DNA of 60,496 bases from Lysobacterales bacterium (GCA_028285525.1 JANQOZ010000009.1:1-60496), one strand, 5' to 3'. Positions 35,180 to 44,414 are shown, counted from the first letter of the stretch. Notes: generated by a model not told the origin, from the sequence alone. Numbers and translations are program-made.

Positions 35180-35830
35180 ATGACACGGAGTGAAGAAACC
35201 ATGCAGGCCAGCGCAACGGCCCCTCGCGGGCGTCCTAAAAGCGCCAGTAAGAAAGAACAGATCCTTGCCAGCGCGTCCAAGCTGTTTCTGGAGAAAAGCT
35301 ACGACGGGGTCAGCATGGACCTCGTGGCGGAAAACGCGGGCGTTTCCAAACAGACGGTCTATTCGCACTTCGAGAACAAGGAAGCGCTGTTTTCAGCCTG
35401 CGTCCGAAACAAGTGTGCTGCGCATGAGCTGAGCGCTGAGGCGCTGGATCCCGCCCTACCGGTGGAAGACGTCCTCAAGAACCTGATCGACCAATTCAAC
35501 GCCCTGCTGCATTCCGACGAAGCGATCCGGCTGAAGCGCCTGCTGCACACGCACGCTGAAACCAACCCCAGGCTGTCAGCGATCTTTTACGACGTGGGTC
35601 CGGCGATGATGAAAAGCTCGCTGGAGGACTACCTGCACGGCCAGGTGGCCCAGGGCATCCTCGCGATCGACGACGTGCCGACCGCGGCGCGACAACTCCT
35701 TTATATGATTCAGGGAGAACACCTGATGCGGGCCACGCTCAACGTGCCGGGCGGCCCGAGTGAGCAAGACAACCAGGTTTATCTGGACGCCTGCGTCAGC
35801 ATGTTTTTGAAGTGTTACCGCGCCAGCTGA
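35180..35830 (+). CDS. TetR/AcrR-family repressor of the module-2 efflux pump
   Basis: The 216-residue protein has the TetR domain with GRPKSASKKEQILASASKLF and helix-turn-helix VSMDLVAENAGVSKQTVYSHF at about residues 42-62. The C-terminal domain (TetR_C_39-like) ends PSEQDNQVYLDACVSMFLKC. It is divergent from the adaptor/permease pair across 72 bases containing two palindromes. The start could also be ATG 35201 just before GRPKSA. Confidence 0.93.
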   Translation: MTRSEETMQASATAPRGRPKSASKKEQILASASKLFLEKSYDGVSMDLVAENAGVSKQTVYSHFENKEALFSACVRNKCAAHELSAEALDPALPVEDVLKNLIDQFNALLHSDEAIRLKRLLHTHAETNPRLSAIFYDVGPAMMKSSLEDYLHGQVAQGILAIDDVPTAARQLLYMIQGEHLMRATLNVPGGPSEQDNQVYLDACVSMFLKCYRAS

Positions 35831-35845
35831 GTGACGAAGCTCGCA

Positions 35846-36892
35846 TTAATCGAGCCGCCAGTTAAAGTCCAGCAGCAGCCGTTTCAGATCGTCGTCGAGC
35901 CCGTCGCGCCGCTCAACAAACGCCGCCAGCCGCACGTGTAGGTTCGGGCTGAACCCGTAGCTCACCCAGGGCATGTAGCCACGCATCGCCGTCGGGAACC
36001 ACCAGTCGTCTTCGTTGAAGGCCGCCATCACCGCCTCGCGCTGAATACGCTGCAGCGAGTAGCCGACCTCCCAGCCACCGATCCGCGACGCGTTCCCGAG
36101 GATAACCGAAAAACGCGCGCCTTCGTCCTCTTCATCTGCCGCCAGATTCTGCATCACGTCGAGCTGCGCCAGCAGCGGCCCAAAGCGCGTCGGCCAGACC
36201 ATCTCGAGCTGCAGATCCAGCATCTCGTAATCGTTTGCCAGGCTGCCGCCGAGCAATCGGTTGGTGCGGGTCCGACGGTCTTCGACCAGCACGTCGAGGT
36301 TGTCAAAATCGAGGTAACCGAGCCGGACCGCGCCGCCCTGTGGCGCTCCCTCCAGGATCTCCCAGTTGACCTGCAGCGCGTTCAGCTCGGTCAGGTTTTC
36401 ATCGATGTGCATGCCCCGGAAAGTACCGGCGAGAAAGGACAGGCGGTCGAAGTCGCGAAAAAAAAAGTCCTGCTGCACCGACGCGCCCATGGCGCGCAGA
36501 TCGTGATCCCAGGTTGCGGGCGTCAGGGTCAGCGGCAGCGGCGCCATACCCACCTCGAGCAGCGTGTCGGGGCTCAGAAAGTATCTGAGATACGCTTCCC
36601 CCAGCATGACCTCGTCCGATTCTTCGTTGTCGAGGAAGCGAACGTTGTCTGCGTTGCTGTCGTTGCCGATGGCGACCTTGAGCGCCGCCCCCACCTCAAG
36701 CCGATCGGACAGAAACCGTCTCGCGCCGAACAGGCCATGGAACCGCACCCGGTCGACCTCACCGCCGTCGGGCAGATCTGTGACCTGGTCAGCCCGGGCT
36801 CGGGCTTCACCGTAAGCCTCCCAGCTCGCCTCCTGCGCGGCGGTGCTTCCCGCCGCGAGCAGCAGGCAGGTCATCCAGCGTAACCCGGTCAT
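35846..36892 (-). CDS. putative outer-membrane porin, third gene of the cupredoxin-kinase operon
   Basis: The 348-residue protein has a signal peptide (MTCLLLAAGSTAAQ). Alternating hydrophobic-aromatic strands run throughout, for example YGEARARADQVTD, LRYFLSPDTLLEVGMAPLPL and FSPNLHVRLAAFVERRD, and it ends LLLDFNWRLD with amphipathic strand periodicity. This is consistent with a beta-barrel of 14 to 16 strands, perhaps Porin_5-like; the family assignment is tentative. Its ATG overlaps the kinase stop (ATGA), so it is translationally coupled to the Ser/Thr kinase. I infer that the kinase signals in the same process. Confidence 0.65.
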   Translation of the reverse strand: MTGLRWMTCLLLAAGSTAAQEASWEAYGEARARADQVTDLPDGGEVDRVRFHGLFGARRFLSDRLEVGAALKVAIGNDSNADNVRFLDNEESDEVMLGEAYLRYFLSPDTLLEVGMAPLPLTLTPATWDHDLRAMGASVQQDFFFRDFDRLSFLAGTFRGMHIDENLTELNALQVNWEILEGAPQGGAVRLGYLDFDNLDVLVEDRRTRTNRLLGGSLANDYEMLDLQLEMVWPTRFGPLLAQLDVMQNLAADEEDEGARFSVILGNASRIGGWEVGYSLQRIQREAVMAAFNEDDWWFPTAMRGYMPWVSYGFSPNLHVRLAAFVERRDGLDDDLKRLLLDFNWRLD

Positions 36893-39510
36893 GCGCGAAG
36901 GCTGCTCAGTGCGGTCGCCAGCTCAGCCGCGTCGCTGAAGCGGGTCTTGAGATCCGGAGCCAGGCAGCGGCTGACGACCCGATCCAGGGCTGCCGGACAC
37001 TCTTCCCAAACCTCGCTGAGCGGCGGGAAGTCTGCGTCACGCTTAGCCTCATAAATCGCCATCATGTCGGTCTGGGCAAACGGGGTGACGCCGCCGAACA
37101 GCTCGTAGATCACCACGCCGCAGGCGTACACGTCGGCGTGAGCGTCCACCGGATCACCGGCCATCTGTTCCGGTGCCGCGTAGCGCGGCGTGCCAAAGAA
37201 GACGCCGCTGGAGGCCTCGTCGTTGCGCACCGGCTGAGCGATACCAAAGTCCATCAGCTTGGCGTTGCCGGCGGCCTCAAGAATGATATTTTCCGGCTTG
37301 ATGTCCCGGTGCACCACGTCCTTGGCGTGCGCAGCAGCCAGCCCCGCACAGGTCTGGCGAACGATCCGCAGACCGGCGGAAAACGGCAGCCGCGAGCGCT
37401 GGCGCATCAGATATTTGAGCGTCATGCCCCGGACGTATTCCATCGAGATGTAGGCCACACCCTCAAAGCTGCCGAAGTCGAAGGTCCGCAGCACGTTGGG
37501 ATGGGTGATGATACGAGCGAGCTTGATTTCCTCCTTGAGCTGCTGGAGATACTTTTCGTCGCTGGCCATCGCCGGCAGGAGCGTCTTCAAGGCGACAAAA
37601 TCATCCAGATCCCGGTCCAGCGCTTTGTACACCATGCCCATGCCGCCCTGGCCGAGAATCGACACGATCTCAAAGCGTCCGGCGAACACGTCTCCCGGCA
37701 CCACCTCGCGGGTCTTGGAGACGCTTTCGATCACGCTCTCGGCGGCGTCGGTGCGGTCCGCCGCCAGGGTTTGGTCAGAGACCGCGGCGGCAAACTCCGC
37801 CAGATGTTCGTTGCTCAGCGCCAGGTATTTGCGGCCGCTGATCCGGCCCTGGTGAAACATCGGCTTCTTCTGTACCGAGGTCAGGAGCTCGCCGACCTGA
37901 TCCCGGATCGAGGGCGCAAACAGGAGCGTACCGGGCTGCGCTTCCTCCAGCAGCAGATCCACCTGATGACTGGCTTTCCCGATCAGCACCTCCGCGCTGG
38001 ACATGCCCGCCCGGACCATGCCGCGGTCGACGGTTCCCATCACCAGCGCCTTGCTCGGCTGGTCGCTGGCAAACTCGACGATATGGCCGGCAAACTCCAG
38101 CGCGTGGGCAATCGCGAGGTCACCCCGGAAGCCGATCAGCGCCCGATGTCCGGTGAACGACTCGAGCCGGGCGTCCAGCGCTTCGGCCAGCGCCGCGATC
38201 TGCGACAGCGTCGACTGGAACTGGCGGACGTTCTGCTCTGCGTTCCCGGTTTGCTCGGGGTTGGCCATGTGGCGATAGTCGAGCGCCAGCAGCGCAAGCT
38301 GCTCGCGGGCCGGCTTGCTGCCGGGCTGCTGCGTCCTCGTTACGCTGCCTTGCTCAAAGGCCGGATCGGGCAGATAGCGCGAGAGGTCCGACACGTACTC
38401 TTCCATGTCGCGTTTTTCGCGCAGGTCGCTGAGGAGTGACTCGAACGCGTTGCCCAGGTCGACAATCTCCTGGCTGCCGCTGTGGTTGAAGTGCTGCTCG
38501 TAGTGACCGGCTCCGGCCTCGTTGGCCGCTTCTGTCAGCGCGCTCAGCGGCCGCGCGAGGCGCTTGGAAAGCGCGAGCGACAGCGCCATGCCCGCGACGA
38601 TGGCCGCCAGGCCCACCCCGCCAAGGATCCAGGCCTGTCGTTCGAAAGGTGCCATCAGCGAATCCACCGAAACGCCGGTAATCACCGCTGCCACCAGGTT
38701 CTCTTCGTCGAGCGACACCGGCTCAGCGTTCAGCATCCACTTGGCGCCGGCGACCTGCACCTCGCGGCGAAACGCCTCCGATTCACCGCCGAGCATCTCC
38801 TCCAGCGACCCCCCCATGCCGCCCAGGCCGTCGATGATCTGCCTGGTCGCCTCATCCGGCAGGGTGCTGGTGACGATTCCGCCCGCCTGGTTCACCCAGA
38901 TCTGTTCCGTGCCGGTGGCGTTTTTGATTTCGTCGCTGAAGTCAGCGTCGATCCTTTTGCCGACGGCGAGGAAGCCGATCAGGGTGAAGTTCTGGTCCAT
39001 CGGCATCATCGCCACCTGGTACAGATCATCACCCTGCCCCCAGATCGCGGACACCGGTGCCAGGAAGTTGATCAGTTCGTTGACCAGCGGATCGTCAGCG
39101 AGCGACTCGTCGTCGATGATCGGCCGGTCGGTCCGGGCCAGAACCCGACCCTCAGCATCCATCACAATCGCCAGGTCGAACTCATACTCCGACTGACGCT
39201 CGGCGAGAAGATCGGCGATCGACGACAGCACGTCCTGCTCTGCCGCCTCCGCAACGTAGCTCGTCACGGCCGTGTCGCTCGCGAGGATCTCGGCGACCAG
39301 CTCCGCTTCCCGGGCCCGCAGGCGCTCAATATCGAATTCGGTCACCGTCGAGCGCGTCAGCGCCGCGTCGACCGACGAGGCCGCCAGCTTTTGCCCCTGC
39401 AGTACGCCGGTGCCCACGGCGGACAGGACCACCAGCACGATCAGGGCCGCGGTGAGAAGGAAAAACTGACTCCCGAGAGTCAGGCGCGATTTCGACTTAG
39501 TAACGTCCAC
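36889..39510 (-). CDS. membrane receptor Ser/Thr kinase with Cache-like, HAMP and degenerate cyclase domains
   Basis: Taking GTG 39510 as start (873 residues), helix 1 is at about 15-37, followed by a periplasmic Cache-like domain to about 290, helix 2 at 293-315, HAMP to about 370, a class III cyclase-like domain at about 400-560, and a kinase at 611-873. The kinase is intact: GQGGMGMVYKA, VALK with Lys642, HRDIKPEN (734-741), DFG (754-756) and APE. In the cyclase domain a first metal Asp remains (LALDYRHM), but the second is missing (FTGHRALIGF), so it is probably a regulatory fold. A TTG at 39540 is an alternative start. It overlaps the cupredoxin gene by 14 bases. Confidence 0.88.
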   Translation of the reverse strand: MDVTKSKSRLTLGSQFFLLTAALIVLVVLSAVGTGVLQGQKLAASSVDAALTRSTVTEFDIERLRAREAELVAEILASDTAVTSYVAEAAEQDVLSSIADLLAERQSEYEFDLAIVMDAEGRVLARTDRPIIDDESLADDPLVNELINFLAPVSAIWGQGDDLYQVAMMPMDQNFTLIGFLAVGKRIDADFSDEIKNATGTEQIWVNQAGGIVTSTLPDEATRQIIDGLGGMGGSLEEMLGGESEAFRREVQVAGAKWMLNAEPVSLDEENLVAAVITGVSVDSLMAPFERQAWILGGVGLAAIVAGMALSLALSKRLARPLSALTEAANEAGAGHYEQHFNHSGSQEIVDLGNAFESLLSDLREKRDMEEYVSDLSRYLPDPAFEQGSVTRTQQPGSKPAREQLALLALDYRHMANPEQTGNAEQNVRQFQSTLSQIAALAEALDARLESFTGHRALIGFRGDLAIAHALEFAGHIVEFASDQPSKALVMGTVDRGMVRAGMSSAEVLIGKASHQVDLLLEEAQPGTLLFAPSIRDQVGELLTSVQKKPMFHQGRISGRKYLALSNEHLAEFAAAVSDQTLAADRTDAAESVIESVSKTREVVPGDVFAGRFEIVSILGQGGMGMVYKALDRDLDDFVALKTLLPAMASDEKYLQQLKEEIKLARIITHPNVLRTFDFGSFEGVAYISMEYVRGMTLKYLMRQRSRLPFSAGLRIVRQTCAGLAAAHAKDVVHRDIKPENIILEAAGNAKLMDFGIAQPVRNDEASSGVFFGTPRYAAPEQMAGDPVDAHADVYACGVVIYELFGGVTPFAQTDMMAIYEAKRDADFPPLSEVWEECPAALDRVVSRCLAPDLKTRFSDAAELATALSSLRA

Positions 39511-40189
39511 GGCGTTTTCTCGACTTATAGGACCGGCCAAACTTGTTCTTGTGATTCGGCACCTGTCGCTTCACCAGCGGCAGCTCAATTTCGATGACGT
39601 CGTCAGAGCCGGCGGTGATGCGGCGCGAGCTGTTGGCGCGCTCATGCCATACGAGCAGCGTCCCTGATCGGCTCGGAAGATCCTCCAGCCGAAAGCGACC
39701 ACGCCGATCGGGGTACGTAAAGTGCGGGGTTTCAAGGACCAGGATATTGGCGGTCATTTCCTGGTGAACGTTGCAGAACACGCGAACCCGACCCGGCTCA
39801 GTGAACCGGTGGGTCTTGCCGTCACCTTTCGGAATCAGACCGGCGTCAAAGGCGTTGCCGCCCGACACCGAGAACACGTTATGCAGGATCGGATCGCGAT
39901 TGGGAAAACGTACGCTGGCACCCACCGGGATCGCCAGAACCTTGGGGTCGAACGTCTTTTTGCGGGTGCCCATCACAAACACCTGGGAGCTGTCCGCCGC
40001 CGGCCGGGCCGCCGGCTTGGACTGGGCGCCGTCAGGTCGGAAATAGACCACCACGTCGGTTACGCTGGACATCGCTTTTCCGCTGTCCATCAGCTGAATC
40101 TGGCCGCGGATTTCAGCGCCAGAAACAGCGTTAGAAACCGATAGAACAACCGCCAGTAACGCTATGTGCAGGCAGGTTTTTTTGGACAC
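39497..40189 (-). CDS. exported cupredoxin-like copper protein, first gene of the kinase operon
   Basis: The 230-residue protein begins at GTG 40189, behind GGGAGG, with a signal peptide (CLHIALLAVVLSVSNAVSG). The cupredoxin domain has the full type-1 copper set: His in PILHNVFS, then Cys, His and Met in FCNVHQEM. A carboxypeptidase-regulatory-like tail (YPDRRGRFRLEDLPSRSG) and a basic C-terminus (KNKFGRSYKSRKRR) follow. Relatives are often annotated as methylamine utilisation proteins, but no methylamine gene is nearby. It heads a coupled operon with the receptor kinase and the porin, so a redox or copper-sensing role is a reasonable inference. Confidence 0.85.
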   Translation of the reverse strand: MSKKTCLHIALLAVVLSVSNAVSGAEIRGQIQLMDSGKAMSSVTDVVVYFRPDGAQSKPAARPAADSSQVFVMGTRKKTFDPKVLAIPVGASVRFPNRDPILHNVFSVSGGNAFDAGLIPKGDGKTHRFTEPGRVRVFCNVHQEMTANILVLETPHFTYPDRRGRFRLEDLPSRSGTLLVWHERANSSRRITAGSDDVIEIELPLVKRQVPNHKNKFGRSYKSRKRRGRY

Positions 40190-40331
40190 AAAATGCACCC
40201 CTCCCGGATAACCGCCCCATTTAAACCAGTTGCGGGCGCAAGAGCAAGTCTGGGGGGCCTTGGGAAATCGGGTCCGGCCACCGACTGGCGGTGACTTGGT
40301 ACCGTCCAGACGACGGGGCGCCGGCCCGCGA

Positions 40332-41054
40332 TCAGGGTGTTTCGGGCGCCGCAGCTTCGAGATGGGCGAGCACGTTTGGCTCATCGTGGTAGATGTCCCG
40401 GTAACGCTGAACCGCCTCGGGCGACAGCCGAAAACCGGCCTCGGTCAACGCACGCCCAGCCGGACTTGCGTTACTCAGCGTCAGCTCAAAAGCGGTCAGA
40501 CCCAGCAGGTTGGTGGCGGTCATGTCCGCGCCGGCAGCCAGCAGCCGACGGACCGGCGCCGGGTCGCACTCCGCGGCCGCCAGCATGAGCGGTGTGTTGC
40601 CGCGATCGTCGGCGGCATTGGTGTCCGCGCCCTCACCCAGCAGCAGCTCCAGCACCGGCACGACGCCCTCTTTGGAGACGCCGTACTCGCAGCCGGACCC
40701 GAAGAACAGCAGGTGCAGGGGGCGGGTCTGGCGCCGGTCCAGCGCCTCGTTCACGTTGAAGCCCTGTTCGATCAGCCCCGCGACGGCGACCTCATCGGCA
40801 AGCCAGAGCGCCTCCAGCCAGGCTTCTGCGGGACTGCCCGCCGGCGGCGCCCCCTCACCGATCGTCGATTGATCCTGCGGGGTATCCGGCGCCCCAGGCG
40901 CTGGCATCTCGACCGCCACGCCTGACTCTGCGGACGGTGCCCGCCCCGAAAACGAGTTGAGGTACACGAGGCCGAGCAGCCCTGCGATCAGGCCGAGGTA
41001 CCTGAGGCTGCGGCCGTCAAGCATCCTGCGACGGGTTTTTCTGTCCTGCGTCAT
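40332..41054 (-). CDS. membrane-anchored ankyrin-repeat protein
   Basis: The 240-residue protein has a basic start, one helix (about 18-34, YLGLIAGLLGLVYLNSF), a Pro-rich linker, and ankyrin repeats from about 78: VLELLLGEGADTNAADDRGN, PVRRLLAAGADMTATNL and ALTEAGFRL. The repeats would face the periplasm or cytosol depending on topology. It is divergent from the TPR/TonB-C gene at 41152. Single-helix ankyrin proteins commonly mediate protein contacts, and no partner is obvious. Confidence 0.8.
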   Translation of the reverse strand: MTQDRKTRRRMLDGRSLRYLGLIAGLLGLVYLNSFSGRAPSAESGVAVEMPAPGAPDTPQDQSTIGEGAPPAGSPAEAWLEALWLADEVAVAGLIEQGFNVNEALDRRQTRPLHLLFFGSGCEYGVSKEGVVPVLELLLGEGADTNAADDRGNTPLMLAAAECDPAPVRRLLAAGADMTATNLLGLTAFELTLSNASPAGRALTEAGFRLSPEAVQRYRDIYHDEPNVLAHLEAAAPETP

Positions 41055-41151
41055 TCCACTCGCTCATCGAAACGATTTGCCTCAACCGTCTGTCTACCCT
41101 AGCAGGCGGCTACCTATATCGGTTGCCGACACGCGACGCGAGGAGATCTAC

Positions 41152-42660
41152 ATGCATCGAACCACGATGCCCGTCATCAGCTCAGCCGTCCTGCTTGCCT
41201 CGGCGCTGGCCGGCAGCAGCTTTGCTCCCGGCGCGGCTGCTGAGGCGCCGATGTTCCAATTCCCACACCTGGATCTTCAGCTGCCAACGGCACCGCCGGA
41301 CGCCTTGAGTTTTGGCACTCTCCTGGAATCGACCCCGCAGGGCCTGGAATCGTTGCATGAGATCCCGGATTCGCTGCTGTTCGAGACGCTGCGAACGGAT
41401 GATCCCCTGACGGCTATGGTGCAGGCGGGCAGCTTCAGCGCGGCCATCAGCCTTGCGCGCAGCCGCCTGGACGCACTGGATCCTGAAGCCGAGCGAGAGG
41501 CCCTCGCCCGGGCCCGGATTGAACTGGGGATGGCGCTTCACTTTGGGGGGCAGCATGGCGCGGCAACACAGGAGCTCGAACGAGGCCTGTCGGTGGCCAG
41601 ACCCGGGGAGGGTTGGTTTGACGAACGCTGGGTCGGCGCACTGCTGGCTATGGGTCTGTCGCAGCAGACGCTCGGTCGGCACGACCAGGCAGATCGGTCA
41701 CTGATCCGGGCGCAAAATCTGATCCAGCGACATCACGGCGCTACCGACGGGCGCCAGCTGCCGCTGTTGCTGGCCCGCGCCCGCTCGCTGGACGCGCAGG
41801 AGGAGGATTTCGGCACCGAGCAGCTTTATCGAACCCACCTGAAGCTCATCAAGAAGGACTCCTCCGCGCTGAGCAGCCGGCGGGTCGCGGCGGTGCACCT
41901 GCTGGCGGAGTGGCTGGTCGATCGGGGTCGCTTCAAGCACGCCATCTCGGCCCTGAACAGCCTGCTCGAAGAACAACAGCTCACCGCAACGTCAGCCGAC
42001 AACCGCGAAGCGGCCCAGGCCCGCGTTGCGGCCATGACCAGCCTGTCGCAGGTTTTTCTGCGCAGCGGCGGTCTGGAGGTGGACCGTGGCCTGACGCTGG
42101 CGCAGGAAGCAGCGGCGATCGTCGACCAGAACCTCGCAGCCTTTGAGCCTGCTGAGGCCGCCGCCGCACACCTGTTTGCCGGCGACTGGCTGACGCTTTT
42201 CGGCCGCCGCCGCCAGGCCGCCGAACAGTATCAGCTCGCCTGGCAGCGTGCCGCCGAAAGCCCCGAGGCCGAGGCGCTGCACGCCGAGCTTCGCGAACCT
42301 GCGCTCATTTTCGACGGGCCGGAGATCCCGCTGAGGCTATTGGGCTATCAGTGGGCCAACGACCACGTATTCGCGAACTTTGAGCTTGAGGTTCGGGCGG
42401 ATGGACGGCCAGCGAGGGTGCATCACACCGGCAGCAACCTGCATGCCACCAACATCCGATTCGCGCAGCGCCTGCTGCGCAAAGCGCGGTTCCGACCGGC
42501 GCTGGAGAACGGCGAGCCGGTCGCTTCAGCGACAATTCGACACCACCGCGTTTACAACACGGAACCCCTCACTGGCTTCGGGCAGGTCCAGGCCGGGGGG
42601 AACGTGCTGAGTAGCGGCTTGGCGACGTCCCCCGGTGTGCGCCGCACGCAGATTCCGTAG
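41152..42660 (+). CDS. TPR protein with C-terminal TonB-like domain
   Basis: I chose ATG 41152 because AGGAG at 41141-41145 is spaced seven bases and the product then has a signal peptide (SSAVLLASALAGSSF). It is 502 residues long. The middle is TPR-like, with helices such as EREALARARIELGMALHFGG and LLAMGLSQQTLGRHDQADRS. The last 100 residues resemble TonB_C (ANFELEVRADGRPARVHHTG, LRKARFRPALENGEPV). It has no N-terminal anchoring helix besides the signal, so it is probably periplasmic. Such fusions occur in gammaproteobacteria with unknown roles. Confidence 0.7.
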   Translation: MHRTTMPVISSAVLLASALAGSSFAPGAAAEAPMFQFPHLDLQLPTAPPDALSFGTLLESTPQGLESLHEIPDSLLFETLRTDDPLTAMVQAGSFSAAISLARSRLDALDPEAEREALARARIELGMALHFGGQHGAATQELERGLSVARPGEGWFDERWVGALLAMGLSQQTLGRHDQADRSLIRAQNLIQRHHGATDGRQLPLLLARARSLDAQEEDFGTEQLYRTHLKLIKKDSSALSSRRVAAVHLLAEWLVDRGRFKHAISALNSLLEEQQLTATSADNREAAQARVAAMTSLSQVFLRSGGLEVDRGLTLAQEAAAIVDQNLAAFEPAEAAAAHLFAGDWLTLFGRRRQAAEQYQLAWQRAAESPEAEALHAELREPALIFDGPEIPLRLLGYQWANDHVFANFELEVRADGRPARVHHTGSNLHATNIRFAQRLLRKARFRPALENGEPVASATIRHHRVYNTEPLTGFGQVQAGGNVLSSGLATSPGVRRTQIP

Positions 42661-42697
42661 GTTCGGCCGCTAGCTCGGCCGGAGGCGCCGGGGCCTG

Positions 42698-43441
42698 TTA
42701 CTTGACCCGACGCTTGATCTCGCGCCAGAGCGCGTACATCGCCTGCCCGCCGACATCGCTGTGGGCATAGACCCCGACCGGCGCCTGGCGCAGGCCCATC
42801 TGCTCGATGTTTGAGGCATAGGGAATGTAGGTCTTGAGGCGCTTTTTCAGCTCTTTCGGCGGGTTTTCGAGCCACTCCCGGTGGAGCCGCTTGCGCCGAT
42901 CTACCATCGAAAAGTACGGCAGCAAAGGGGTATCCACCCTGCCCGCTTTGTCCATGAAGGTTCGAACCTGCACGTAGGCCCGCAGAGACAGCGGCGTCGG
43001 AATCAGCGGCATGATCACCGCGTCACACGCGTGAAAAATCTGCTCCGTCAGGCGCGACAGGCTCGGCGGACAGTCGAGAATCAGCAGATCGTAGTTTTCT
43101 TCCAGCGGCGCCGCCAGCCGCTTGAGCAGCATGCGGCGCAGACCCAGCTCTGACAAAAACACGTCAGCGTTGCGGTTGGAAAACGCCGAGCCGATCACGT
43201 CCAGGCCCTCGTACGGGGTCTCTTTGATCACTTTGCTGATGGGCGCCTTCTGGGACCAGATTTTCTCCATCCCCGGCTGGCGCTGGCGCTCACCGAGCAG
43301 ATACCAGCTTGCCGCACCCTGCGCATCCAGATCCCAGAGGATCGTGGAATAGCCATCCATGGTGGCGTAATAGGCGGTGTTTACGGCACCGGCGGTCTTG
43401 CCAACGCCCCCCTTCAAATTGAAAAAAGCGATGGATTTCAT
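42698..43441 (-). CDS. orphan ParA/MinD-like ATPase
   Basis: The 247-residue protein has the deviant Walker A KGGVGKT at 10-16 with the signature Lys10, switch I WDLDAQGAASW, and Walker B LLILDCPPSLS. No ParB gene or parS-like repeats were seen nearby. A long frame could start earlier, but the ATG at 43441 is the one consistent with the family. ParA-like orphans position other cargo, such as flagella, chemosensors or carboxysomes. The neighbours do not name a cargo. Confidence 0.92.
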   Translation of the reverse strand: MKSIAFFNLKGGVGKTAGAVNTAYYATMDGYSTILWDLDAQGAASWYLLGERQRQPGMEKIWSQKAPISKVIKETPYEGLDVIGSAFSNRNADVFLSELGLRRMLLKRLAAPLEENYDLLILDCPPSLSRLTEQIFHACDAVIMPLIPTPLSLRAYVQVRTFMDKAGRVDTPLLPYFSMVDRRKRLHREWLENPPKELKKRLKTYIPYASNIEQMGLRQAPVGVYAHSDVGGQAMYALWREIKRRVK

Positions 43442-43496
43442 GGGGCTATGATAGTCCATTGTCGTCGAGGGTGCATGGCAGGCCGGGCTAAGAGCC

Positions 43497-43523
43497 TTGA
43501 GTACCCTCTCCCTGCGGTACAAT
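43497..43523 (+). promoter_or_regulatory. possible sigma-70 promoter for the DUF4097 gene
   Basis: TTGAGT (43497-43502) and TACAAT (43518-43523) are separated by 15 bases, slightly short. It is the best candidate in the divergent ParA/DUF4097 intergenic region. The start codon is at 43647, leaving a leader of about 115 bases. Confidence 0.35.
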
Positions 43524-43646
43524 GCGCCACGATCGAAGCGGCGCCGCCTGCCGCCGACGCGGGTCCGAAAGGGCCGGACGCTTAAACCAAATCAGCGTCG
43601 AAAACATCAAAGTGTCAGCCAATCTGAATCAGGAACCCAGGGACCC

Positions 43647-44414
43647 ATGACCACCGCCAGCCAATCCATCTTTCGCGCGGCGCCCGCCCTGCTGGCGCTG
43701 CTGCTCTATCAGCCGGCAGCGGCTCGCACGCTGCAGGAAATCACCGAATCTTATCCGCTCGACGAGGGCGGCAGCATCAGCCTGGACAACATCAACGGCG
43801 ACATCGAGCTCAAATCGTGGGACGAATCTCGCGTCCAGGTGAACTACCGCATTACCGGCAAGTCGGAAAAAGCACTCGAGCGGGTCCGGGTCAAGATCAA
43901 GGCCGATCCCAATCACCTGCGGATCGACACCATTCACTCCAAGTCCAACAGCTGGTGGGGCTCGGGCGACAGCGGCTCGGTATCCTATGAGCTGACGGTG
44001 CCGAGGGGCGCGCGGCTGCGGAGCATCGAGACGGTCAATGGCTCGATCTCCATCGAGGGCGTCACCGGCGAGGTGGACGCGGAGACCGTCAATGGCAGTA
44101 TCGAGGTGAGCGGCATCGAGTCTGACGCCAAGCTTTCGACCGTCAACGGTCGTGTTGAGGCGCAGCTGGACCGACTGAATTCGGACCAGCGGGTGTCACT
44201 CGAATCGGTTAACGGCCAGATTGTGGTCTACATGCCCGACGATGCGGACGTCGAAATTCGGGCCGAAACGGTGCATGGTCAGCTTCGCAACGACTTCAAC
44301 CTGCCGGTCGAGAAAGGCATGGTGGGAAGGGATCTGCGCGGTCGCCTGGGTTCCGGCGGCGGCAGGCTCACGCTCGACACCGTCAACGGCTCGATTAACA
44401 TCCGGCGAAACTAA
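43647..44414 (+). CDS. DUF4097 beta-helix protein
   Basis: The 255-residue protein has a signal peptide (FRAAPALLALLLYQPAAA) and a DUF4097 repeat domain made of about 20-residue beta turns built around (D/E)(T/S)VNGSI, as in DNINGDIELKSWDES, ETVNGSISIEG, DAETVNGSIEVSG and DTVNGSINIRRN. These right-handed parallel beta structures occur in secreted and membrane-associated proteins of unknown function, often beside adhesins. The start at 43647 has AGGGA about six bases upstream. The product is probably periplasmic. Confidence 0.85.
   Translation: MTTASQSIFRAAPALLALLLYQPAAARTLQEITESYPLDEGGSISLDNINGDIELKSWDESRVQVNYRITGKSEKALERVRVKIKADPNHLRIDTIHSKSNSWWGSGDSGSVSYELTVPRGARLRSIETVNGSISIEGVTGEVDAETVNGSIEVSGIESDAKLSTVNGRVEAQLDRLNSDQRVSLESVNGQIVVYMPDDADVEIRAETVHGQLRNDFNLPVEKGMVGRDLRGRLGSGGGRLTLDTVNGSINIRRN

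Noticed and set aside
40190..40384. An N-terminal extension of the cupredoxin frame
   Set aside because: It is basic, Arg- and Pro-rich and precedes a normal signal peptide behind GGGAGG; GTG 40189 is preferred.
42698..43441. The ParA gene as a sign of a plasmid
   Set aside because: No ParB, parS-like repeats or replication gene is present and all neighbours are chromosomal.
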